The notes beneath the pieces were generated by a model. That model saw nothing but the letters and a program-made list of their open reading frames with translations. It did no database searches and had not been told where the DNA came from. The translations under genes and the position numbers were made by a program. From DASUFF01 sp036274695 (GTDB lineage Bacteria; UBA10199; JACPAL01; GCA-016699445), in the NCBI GenBank assembly GCA_036274695.1, contig DASUFF010000097.1, forward strand, positions 1 through 10,633: 10,633 nt of DNA, given 5' to 3'. Shown here piece by piece: positions 1 to 6,034 of the stretch (positions are counted from its first letter, which is position 1; each line of letters starts with the position of its first letter).

Positions 1-29
1 TTCAGATAGAACGACGAAGAGTCCGACAT
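1..29 (-). CDS. Possible start of succinate dehydrogenase cytochrome b subunit (5' end only)
   Basis: Seen: an ATG at 29-27 on the minus strand opens a frame reading MSDSSSFYL before the window ends. It lies 39 bp downstream of the mdh stop, on the same strand. The upstream GGTG is a weak Shine-Dalgarno. Known: the cytochrome b558-type SdhC subunit often begins with a short polar stretch followed by a FxLRKLHSL-like motif, and sdh genes commonly sit beside mdh. Inference: this could be sdhC, but nine residues prove nothing and another gene is equally possible. Confidence 0.35.
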
Positions 30-68
30 TGCCGCACCGTGTTATAAGAAAAGACACTATAAGACAAG

Positions 69-998
69 CTAGAGTTTAATCTGCTCAACTAACTTTTTCA
101 CATGGTCTAAACTTTCTAAGAAAAGTTTTTTCTCAGCGTCGTTAAACTTCAGTTCAAAAATTTTCTCGGCGCCGTTGGCTCCGATCACCGTCGGGACGCC
201 CATGTAGTAGCCCTTCACGCCGTACTCGCCGTTTAAGTAGGCGGCGCAGGGGAGGACGCGCTTTTTATCCTTCAAGTAGGATTCCGCCATCGCCAGGGCC
301 GAGGCCGCGGGGGAGAAGAAGGCGCTGCCGGTCTTGAGTAAATTGACGATCTCGCCGCCGGCCATCTGCGTGCGCTTGATGATGGCGTCGATCTTGTCCT
401 GGGGGATCAGGTCGGTGATGGGGATTCCGTTGACGGTGCAGTAGCGCGGGACCGGGACCATGTCGTCGCCGTGGCCGCCCAAGACCAGGGCCGTGACGTC
501 CTCGACCGACACGCCCAACTCCATCGCCACGAAGGTGCGGAAGCGGGAGGAATCGAGAACGCCCGCCATGCCGATCACCTTATTTGTAGGGAAGCCGGTG
601 ATCTTCTGCATGGTGTAGACCATGGCATCGAGCGGATTGGAGATGACGATGACGAACGCTCCTTCGCAGTACTTCTTCACGTTCGCGGCGACGTCCTTCA
701 TGATGTTGACGTTGGTGTTGAGCAGATCGTCGCGGGACATCCCCGGCTTGCGCGGGACGCCGGCGGTGACGATGACGACGTCGGAACCCTTCAGGTCTTC
801 ATAAGAGTTCGTGCCTTTCAGCCGCGAATCGAAACCGTCGACGGGGCCGCTCTCCAAGATGTCGAGGGCCTTGCCTTGCGGGACGCCTTCGACGACGTCG
901 AAGAGGACCACGTCTCCCAGCTCGCGCTGGGCGGCGAGTTGAGCGAGGACGCCGCCGATCTGTCCGGCGCCGATCAATGCGATTTTATTTCTTTTCAT
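69..998 (-). CDS. mdh: Malate dehydrogenase, NAD-dependent, LDH-like type
   Basis: This cytosolic TCA-cycle enzyme oxidises malate to oxaloacetate with NAD. The protein has 309 residues, normal for the LDH-like (type III) MDH group. Seen: the Rossmann glycine motif GAGQIG at 10-15, and Asp34 at the end of strand 2, which favours NAD over NADP. The mobile loop RKPGMSR carries Arg83, the residue that selects malate rather than lactate, and Arg89. SNPLD (Asn121) is followed by the catalytic pair Asp149 and His176 (in GGHG) and by substrate-binding Arg152. The ATG start has GGAG six bases upstream. The gene follows the Cys-rich protein gene by 78 bp on the same strand and is followed by a possible sdhC, so it may be part of a longer transcript starting near lexA. 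No missing residue or truncation is visible. Confidence 0.97.
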   Translation of the reverse strand: MKRNKIALIGAGQIGGVLAQLAAQRELGDVVLFDVVEGVPQGKALDILESGPVDGFDSRLKGTNSYEDLKGSDVVIVTAGVPRKPGMSRDDLLNTNVNIMKDVAANVKKYCEGAFVIVISNPLDAMVYTMQKITGFPTNKVIGMAGVLDSSRFRTFVAMELGVSVEDVTALVLGGHGDDMVPVPRYCTVNGIPITDLIPQDKIDAIIKRTQMAGGEIVNLLKTGSAFFSPAASALAMAESYLKDKKRVLPCAAYLNGEYGVKGYYMGVPTVIGANGAEKIFELKFNDAEKKLFLESLDHVKKLVEQIKL

Positions 999-1076
999 TT
1001 AAATCTCCGGGGTTCTCCGAATGCGTCGGGGCGGGACTTTCCCGGGTCGGGAGTCTTTTTTCAAGGACTATTTTCC

Positions 1077-1742
1077 CTAATTCTTCAGGCAGGAGGCCAG
1101 ATTCGCTTCATGGCCCGCGTTCATTGGGAAACTGGAGAAGAAGCCGGAATAGCCGTTTTGTGAGCAGTCGTAGGCCCAATCGCAGTTCTGGGAGCAACCC
1201 ATGACATCGCATTGCTGTTTGGCCGCGTTCACCCGCTGGCAGGAGTAGGCGTACAGCCAGTAAGAGCAAGTATTCCAGCGCCCCGCTATTTGGAGGTGGT
1301 CGTAATGGAACCAGTATTTTCCGTTCATCTCCGCACAGCAATCCACCCGCTGCGGAGGCTGAGTTTGACACGAGCTTTTTTCCCAGACCGAGATGAGTTC
1401 GTTATACAGGAAGCAGGCGTCATTGAAGAGGACGGTTTTCTCGTCGGCGTTCATGATCGCCTTTACGGACGCGGCGTGGTCTTGGACGTCCGTGCAGATC
1501 CCGGACTCGGGAATGTAGAGCTTCGAATCCATCTTCGTGATTTCACTCCTGGCCCCGATCGTCTCCTCGGGCTCCGCCAAGAAGTCGCGGGAGACGGCTG
1601 ACGGGGTTTTGACCGTCGTCGTTTGTGCGGCTGGTTTGGTCACCATGTATTTTGAGAAAAACCCCTTAACGGTGTAGCCGCTGGTGAAGGTCGAGACGGC
1701 CAGCAGAGCGGCGGGCATTAGGAAGAGACGAAGCCGTTTCAT
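1077..1742 (-). CDS. Secreted cysteine-rich protein of unknown function
   Basis: I do not recognise this 221-residue protein. Seen: a signal peptide or signal anchor at about 1-22 (basic MKRLR, then a hydrophobic stretch around LFLMPAALLAV), with no lipobox cysteine. A low-complexity Thr/Ala/Lys/Pro linker covers about 34-50. The C-terminal part has 12 cysteines (83, 110, 125, 135, 136, 159, 168, 178, 183, 187, 193, 218), crowded between 125 and 193 and mixed with Trp and Tyr. The even number and exported context suggest disulfide bonds outside the cytoplasm; metal binding is an alternative. The start is well supported: GGAGG at 1751-1747 lies four bases before the ATG. It sits between lexA with its DnaE remnant and mdh, all on the same strand, and nothing links it functionally to either. 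Confidence 0.8.
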   Translation of the reverse strand: MKRLRLFLMPAALLAVSTFTSGYTVKGFFSKYMVTKPAAQTTTVKTPSAVSRDFLAEPEETIGARSEITKMDSKLYIPESGICTDVQDHAASVKAIMNADEKTVLFNDACFLYNELISVWEKSSCQTQPPQRVDCCAEMNGKYWFHYDHLQIAGRWNTCSYWLYAYSCQRVNAAKQQCDVMGCSQNCDWAYDCSQNGYSGFFSSFPMNAGHEANLASCLKN

Positions 1743-1769
1743 AAAACCTCCGGAATCGCCGTGAAAAAA

Positions 1770-1919
1770 TTATACGCCCACGGGCTTCACCTCGTCCACG
1801 TTCAGCGTGACGCCGCCGTGGTCGTTTTCCACCCGCCCGGAGACCCAAAAGGGCCGGCGGGTGTTCAAAAACGGGGCGTTTTTGCGGTAAGACTCGGGAA
1901 AGAAGGTCGTTTCGTAGAG
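1770..1919 (-). pseudogene. 3' remnant of a DnaE-type DNA polymerase gene (possibly dnaE2/imuC)
   Basis: Seen: directly after the lexA stop an open frame of 49 codons ends in TAA at 1772-1770. Its translation includes LYETTFFPESYRK, then RRPFWVSGRVEND, then GGVTLNVDEVKPV. Known: the C-terminal OB-fold of bacterial DNA polymerase III alpha chains and of DnaE2/ImuC has this layout, with a strand ending in an xxFPxxYRR motif, a GRVE strand, and a final strand with an alternating VTLxVDEV pattern. The frame runs back without a stop into the lexA 3' end but has no start codon of its own. GC-rich third positions and the absence of stops suggest recent decay. Inference: an internal deletion removed the rest of the gene and probably imuA/imuB between it and lexA. 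The family match is from recognition, not alignment. Confidence 0.65.
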
Positions 1920-1923
1920 GAAG

Positions 1924-2520
1924 CTAATACTTTCTGATAAGTCCGACGACGATGCCGAGGATGCGGAACGGTTTGTTCCCGTCGACGACGATGGCCGTCA
2001 TCGCCGGATTGGCGGGAACGAGCTCCACTTTCCCGCCGGACTTGCGAAACGTCTTGACCGTCGCTTCGCCGTCCACCAACGCAATGACGATCTGGCCGTT
2101 CTCCGCCGTCTCCTGCTGGCGAACGACGGCGACGTCGCCGTCGCGGATGCCTTCGTCGATCATCGAATCGCCCTTCACCCGAAGGGCGAAGTTCACGCCG
2201 CCGGTCAAGAGCGAGGGCGGCACGTCGATGGTTTCCTTTTCCTCGATCACTTCCACCGGAAGCCCCGCCGCCACGCGTCCGGCGAAGGGGATGGTGACGA
2301 CCGAATCCGGCTTCGAGACCAATTCCAGCGCGCGGCTTAAATTCTTTTTGCGCGCGAGGTAGCCTTTAGCCTCCAAGGTCTTGAGATAATTTTGGATGGA
2401 TCCCAGCGATTTCAGCCGGAACCTGCGGGCGATTTCCCACTGGCTGGGGGCATAGCCCTTGTCGCGCGTAAAGCTTTCAATGAAGGAGAGAAGTCGCTGC
2501 TGCTTGGGTGTCAGACTCAT
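1924..2520 (-). CDS. lexA: LexA repressor, SOS-response regulator with self-cleaving domain
   Basis: LexA represses DNA-damage genes until RecA filaments trigger its self-cleavage. The protein has 198 residues, the normal length. Seen: an N-terminal winged helix-turn-helix (about 1-68) containing KGYAPSQWEIARRF and a second helix around LGSIQNYLKTLEAKGYL. The linker and cleavage site GRVAAG follow, with scission expected between Ala85 and Gly86. The S24 peptidase fold has nucleophile Ser119 (in GDSM) and general base Lys156 (in ATVKTF). The family-typical start MSLTPKQ and the absence of a good upstream alternative fix the ATG, although the Shine-Dalgarno is poor. The gene is read away from the zinc-ribbon gene at 2631, and the shared 110-bp gap holds repeats that may be its operator. 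The fragment of a DnaE gene follows immediately, as in lexA-imuAB-dnaE2 cassettes. Confidence 0.96.
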   Translation of the reverse strand: MSLTPKQQRLLSFIESFTRDKGYAPSQWEIARRFRLKSLGSIQNYLKTLEAKGYLARKKNLSRALELVSKPDSVVTIPFAGRVAAGLPVEVIEEKETIDVPPSLLTGGVNFALRVKGDSMIDEGIRDGDVAVVRQQETAENGQIVIALVDGEATVKTFRKSGGKVELVPANPAMTAIVVDGNKPFRILGIVVGLIRKY

Positions 2521-2543
2521 AGGTTAAGAGTAATGCGTATATT

Positions 2544-2590
2544 TTACGTAAGTCAAGAAGCGCGGATGGATATTTATAAGTTCTTGTAAG
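2544..2590. promoter_or_regulatory. Candidate lexA control region: palindrome and direct repeat
   Basis: Seen: the lexA upstream gap holds a perfect 8-bp palindrome TTACGTAA (2544-2551). It partly overlaps a minus-strand TTGACT (2556-2551) that could be a -35 element, although no good -10 follows at standard spacing. A direct repeat TTATAAG-ttc-TTGTAAG (2574-2590, 10-bp period, one mismatch) lies farther upstream. Known: LexA usually represses its own gene and its binding site differs among phyla; the Bdellovibrio box is reported as TTAC-N3-GTAA. Inference: either element could be the operator; the palindrome resembles that box without its spacer. Neither is proven. Confidence 0.3.
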
Positions 2591-2630
2591 ATTTGATGAT
2601 TTTTCGGATGATTCCGAGCGGAGGCTTGCC

Positions 2631-3203
2631 ATGTCCTACTGCATTTATTGCGGCGGAGCGATTCAGAGGGGGGCGGACGTGCGCTTTTGCCCTCATTGTG
2701 GGAAACCGGCGGATTATCCCGGCTCGGGAGCGGCAAAAGACGACCTCGAAAGCCAACTGCTCGCGCTGTTGAAGGCGGGCAAGGGGCTCGACGCCGTCAA
2801 ACGCCACCGCGAGGCGACGAAGGCCAGTCTGCGCGGTTCCATGGATGCGGTGAACGTCCTCGCGGCGAGCAACGGCCTGCCTCCCGCCACCGGCAAGCCC
2901 GGCCAAAGCGTTTGGTTGATCCGACTCCTCGGCAGCGCTTTTGCGGGACTCATGATCGCCACCGCCGGCGTCGCCGTGTTTCCGGATTTGGGCATCATCG
3001 CGAAGCCCTTCCTCTGCGAGAGCCTGGCGGTCGTCTCGCGACAGTATTCGTATAAGCCGGGACAGTGGGGCGTGACGCGGACATTCTATTGCGGGCGGGA
3101 GGTGGTGACGTGGAAGGTGATGTTCTTTACGTTCCTGATCTACACGGCGATTTTTTTCGGAGTGTGGACGCTTTGGAAATTCGTCCGGCGGCTTATTTCT
3201 TAG
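2631..3203 (+). CDS. Zinc-ribbon, bL12-like-domain, two-helix membrane protein
   Basis: No specific function can be assigned. Seen in this 190-residue protein: an N-terminal zinc ribbon with Cys4, Cys7, Cys20 and Cys23 (CxxC-N12-CxxC). A helical segment at about 39-82 includes LLKAGKGLDAVKRHREAT and SMDAVNVLAASNGL. Known: this pattern resembles the ribosomal bL12 C-terminal-like domain found attached to zinc ribbons or membrane segments in many uncharacterised bacterial proteins. Two transmembrane helices follow at about 93-117 and 160-183. The loop between them has Cys129 and Cys154, which could form a disulfide if it is periplasmic, leaving both zinc ribbon and C-terminus cytoplasmic. GGAGG at 2620-2624, six bases before the ATG, fixes the start. 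The 3' end overlaps the convergent SDR gene by 11 bp. Confidence 0.82.
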   Translation: MSYCIYCGGAIQRGADVRFCPHCGKPADYPGSGAAKDDLESQLLALLKAGKGLDAVKRHREATKASLRGSMDAVNVLAASNGLPPATGKPGQSVWLIRLLGSAFAGLMIATAGVAVFPDLGIIAKPFLCESLAVVSRQYSYKPGQWGVTRTFYCGREVVTWKVMFFTFLIYTAIFFGVWTLWKFVRRLIS

Positions 3204-4041
3204 CTTTCTGAAAACGTTCGGCCATCTTCGCCCAGTCTTCGGGTGTCATCTCGGTCAGCATGTTCATCTCGCCCGCCCCGCAGATCCATTCGCCGCCGTC
3301 GATGGTGACGACCTCGCCGTTGATGTAATCGGCGAAGTCCGAGACGAGGTAGGCCGCCAGGTTCGCCAACTCTTCATGGCGTCCGGCGCGGCGCAGAGGG
3401 ATGCGGCTCATCCATTTTTGTTCGAAATTCGGCGGGACCAGATTTTCCCACGCCTGCTCGGTGGGGAAAGGTCCCGGAGCGACGGCGTTCAGGCGGATGC
3501 CGTACTTGCCCCATTCGACGGCGAGCGACCGCGTCATCGCGATCACGCCCGCCTTGGCGCACGCGGACGGGACGACGTAGGCCGAGCCCGTCCAGGCGTA
3601 GGTAGTGGCGATGCTCAGGACCCGCCCGCCGCGCTGCTGGTTGATCCACCGGCGCCCCGCAGCCTGCGTGCAATGGAAGCTGCCGTTCAAGACGATGCCG
3701 ACGATGGAGTTGAAGGCGTTCGGCGACAGAAGCTCGGTGGGGGAGATGAAATTGCCCGCGGCGTTGTTGACGAGCACATGAAGGGGACCTAAGGCCTTTT
3801 CGGCCCCGTCGAAGACGGCCTCGACCTCATCGTACTTGCGGACGTCCGCCGTTTTCCAAAAAACCTTCGCGCCTTTGGCTTCGAGTTCCTTCGCGGCGCT
3901 TTCCAAAACTTCCTGCCGGCGCCCCGTAATGATCAAATTAGCTCCCAATTCCGCGAAGCGCAGACCCATGGATTTGCCCAGGCCCGTTCCGCCGCCGGTG
4001 ATGAGGATGTTCTTGCCCTTGAGAAGATCTTTTTGAAACAC
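3193..4041 (-). CDS. SDR oxidoreductase of the 2,4-dienoyl-CoA reductase (DECR) type
   Basis: This is probably an NADPH-dependent 2,4-dienoyl-CoA reductase, used to clear double bonds during beta-oxidation of unsaturated fatty acids. Seen in 282 residues: the cofactor motif TGGGTGLG (15-22); Arg41-Arg42 after strand 2, which favours NADPH; NNAAG (92-96). The classical YxxxK motif is absent. Instead Asn97, Tyr148, Ser159 and Lys163 occur with the spacing of the human DECR1 set Asn148, Tyr199, Ser210, Lys214 (numbers from memory). Neighbouring blocks GNFISPTE, VVPSAxAKAG and EWGKYGIRLN also match that group. The start is GTG at 4041, with GGAGG four bases upstream; later ATGs would cut the nucleotide-binding motif. 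No other fatty-acid gene is nearby, and substrate remains inferred. A related peroxisomal-type dienoyl-CoA reductase or general SDR is the alternative. Confidence 0.85.
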   Translation of the reverse strand: MFQKDLLKGKNILITGGGTGLGKSMGLRFAELGANLIITGRRQEVLESAAKELEAKGAKVFWKTADVRKYDEVEAVFDGAEKALGPLHVLVNNAAGNFISPTELLSPNAFNSIVGIVLNGSFHCTQAAGRRWINQQRGGRVLSIATTYAWTGSAYVVPSACAKAGVIAMTRSLAVEWGKYGIRLNAVAPGPFPTEQAWENLVPPNFEQKWMSRIPLRRAGRHEELANLAAYLVSDFADYINGEVVTIDGGEWICGAGEMNMLTEMTPEDWAKMAERFQKAKK

Positions 4042-4116
4042 GGTGCCTCCGAAAATGGTGACGCGATCAAAGCCTTTGCCGGGTGAAAAGACAAGATTTA
4101 TTTCAAGAATAAAATG

Positions 4117-4131
4117 ATCGTCTAAAACGAT
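4117..4131. repeat. Short inverted repeat upstream of the ABC-transporter promoter
   Basis: ATCGT (4117-4121) and ACGAT (4127-4131) form a perfect 5-bp inverted repeat with a CTAAA spacer, ending seven bases before the proposed -35 element. This is a plausible operator position for a repressor or activator. It is too short to be more than a suggestion. Confidence 0.25.
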
Positions 4132-4138
4132 AAATTTT

Positions 4139-4167
4139 TTTACATAAATCAGAAATAAACATATATT
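4139..4167 (+). promoter_or_regulatory. Sigma-70-type promoter for the ABC-transporter gene
   Basis: TTTACA (4139-4144) and TATATT (4162-4167) are separated by exactly 17 bp in an AT-rich gap that contrasts with the GC-rich genes. Transcription would start near 4174, only about ten bases before the ATG at 4185. That explains why no Shine-Dalgarno sequence is visible and suggests a leaderless or very short-leader mRNA. Confidence 0.65.
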
Positions 4168-4184
4168 CCTATTGGTTATTGATC

Positions 4185-6032
4185 ATGAAATTCTGGCCCT
4201 TCAAGCGACAGACCCAGCGGGAAAAACTCGAGGCCAAAAAGCTCCGCAAGAAGGTGCTTCGGGCCAAGCGGTTCAAGGCCCAGAGGGACATCGTCTACTG
4301 GGCTCGCTTCTTGAATTACTTAGGCCACTACAAGAGGCACTTGGCGGGCATCCTCGTCCTTCTTTTCGTCAGCGCCGTTCTGGGCACGGCCCTGCCGCAA
4401 CTCACCCGCTTCGTGATGGACACCATCGTCCCCCGGCGGAATTTCGCGCTCTTGAACGCCGTCATCTTGGGAGGCGTCGGCATCTACGGCCTGCACGCGG
4501 TCATGCGGTACCTCGAGCATCGCCTGGTCTTGAACCTGTCCCTGGGTTTGGTCGCCGAGATTCGGCGCGACCTCTTCCGGCATCAATTGAACCTGCCGCT
4601 GACGTATTTCCAAAAAATGAGCCCGGGAAAGCTCATGTCGAAGATCACCTACAGCATCTACGCCATCAAGATGTTGGTGGAGACCTTCGCCTACGTCTGC
4701 CTGCGCGAGTTGACCGTCATGGCGGTGGTAGTCGTCACCGCCGTGACCATCGATTACCGGCTGGCCATCATCTTCCTGGGATTGACGCCGGTCTTTGCCC
4801 TCTACATCCGCTTCGTGCACCGGGCGATGGGGGACGTGGCCGTCACCCTCCAGACCAAGAACGACCAGATCATGAGGATCCTCGACCGGGCCTACAACTC
4901 CATCAAGCTGCTCAAGATCTTCGGGGAAGGGGAGCGCGAGGTGGAAAAGCTGGAAAAGGTATTGGGCGAGGATAAAGACCACCGCATCCGGCGGACCATG
5001 CTCTACGAGACCAACGCCATCCTGATCTATTCCCTCACCTCCATCATCATCCTGGCCACGCTTTGGTACGGCGGGAGGCAGATCATCTTAGGCAACTTGA
5101 CCTACGGCGAGGTCATGGCCTTCATCCTCTGCCTCGGCATGTTGCTTCGTCCCGTCTCGGAATTCATCCGCGCCAGCGCTTACCTCGAGGCGGGCCGGGT
5201 CGGGATCCGCACGGTTTTTTCCGTCTTCGAGAACACCGAGCCCATTCCCGAGCCGGACCATCCCATCGTCCCCCGCGAGAGGAAGGGGAAGATCGAGTTC
5301 CGCAACCTCCACTTCCGCTACGGCATGAACGGGAGCGGCGGCATCGTGAACCTCTCCTTCGCCGTGGAGCCGGGGCAGAAGGTGTTGATCGTCGGGCCCA
5401 GCGGGGCGGGCAAGAGCACCATCTTCAATCTGTTGCTGCGCCTCTACGACGCCGAGCGGGGCTCGGTGGTGATCGACGGCGTCAACGTCCGGCGTATGAA
5501 GCTGGACGTCTTGCGCTCCTACTTCACCATCGTGACTCAAGATCAGCTTCACGTGGAGGATACCATCCTGAACAATGTCCTCTACGGCTCCGGGAAGAAG
5601 GAAGGCGAGTCGGATCTGGAGCGGGCGCTGGAAGTCGCGCGCAAGACGGGGATGAACCGTTTCATCACGTCCCTGGAGAAAAAATACGGCCAAACCGTCG
5701 CGACGGGCGGGATGGGTTTCTCGCGCGGCGAGCTGCAAAAGCTCGCCCTCATGCGGGCGGCGACGAAGGAGGCGCCCATCGTCCTGATGGACGAGCCGAC
5801 GGCGTCCTTGGACGTCTACTCGGAGAAGGAGGTCGTTTCGCAGATCAACGAGCAGTTCGCGGGCAAGACCATGCTGATCATCTCGCACCGGCCCATCCCC
5901 ATGATCAAGGCCGACTGGATCATCGTCATGAAGAAGGGGTGGATGGAGAATCAAGGGAACCATCACTACCTGATCCAGCATTCCAAATATTACCGCCACT
6001 TATTGGGTCGGACCCACCACATCGCGGCTTAG
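4185..6032 (+). CDS. ABC transporter half-protein (membrane domain plus ATPase)
   Basis: This 615-residue exporter-type half transporter would work in the inner membrane as a dimer; the substrate is unknown. Seen: a very basic N-terminal tail (1-35). The membrane domain covers about 50-330, with hydrophobic segments near 53-70, 90-108, 166-187, 192-210, 277-296 and 308-325. The ATPase domain (about 368-600) has Walker A GPSGAGKST (404-412), Q-loop Gln452, Walker B IVLMDEP with catalytic Glu537, D-loop SLD (541-543) and H-loop His568. The ABC signature is FSRGE (512-516) instead of LSGGQ, so Arg replaces the first Gly. Other ATPase motifs are intact, so it is probably active. ATG 4185 is chosen; an in-frame TTG at 4179 is less likely. 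It stands alone, converging with the RluA-type gene two bases away. Confidence 0.93.
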   Translation: MKFWPFKRQTQREKLEAKKLRKKVLRAKRFKAQRDIVYWARFLNYLGHYKRHLAGILVLLFVSAVLGTALPQLTRFVMDTIVPRRNFALLNAVILGGVGIYGLHAVMRYLEHRLVLNLSLGLVAEIRRDLFRHQLNLPLTYFQKMSPGKLMSKITYSIYAIKMLVETFAYVCLRELTVMAVVVVTAVTIDYRLAIIFLGLTPVFALYIRFVHRAMGDVAVTLQTKNDQIMRILDRAYNSIKLLKIFGEGEREVEKLEKVLGEDKDHRIRRTMLYETNAILIYSLTSIIILATLWYGGRQIILGNLTYGEVMAFILCLGMLLRPVSEFIRASAYLEAGRVGIRTVFSVFENTEPIPEPDHPIVPRERKGKIEFRNLHFRYGMNGSGGIVNLSFAVEPGQKVLIVGPSGAGKSTIFNLLLRLYDAERGSVVIDGVNVRRMKLDVLRSYFTIVTQDQLHVEDTILNNVLYGSGKKEGESDLERALEVARKTGMNRFITSLEKKYGQTVATGGMGFSRGELQKLALMRAATKEAPIVLMDEPTASLDVYSEKEVVSQINEQFAGKTMLIISHRPIPMIKADWIIVMKKGWMENQGNHHYLIQHSKYYRHLLGRTHHIAA

Positions 6033-6034
6033 TT

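Noticed and set aside
1035..1061. Plus-strand hairpin followed by six Ts between the Cys-rich gene and mdh
   Set aside because: Arms are short (4 and 3 bp with a bulge) and no plus-strand gene ends here. On the minus strand the T-run lies on the wrong side.
1666..1848. 60-codon minus-strand frame between lexA and the Cys-rich gene
   Set aside because: Arg-rich shadow of the DnaE-like remnant and the following signal peptide; it would also overlap a gene with an excellent Shine-Dalgarno.
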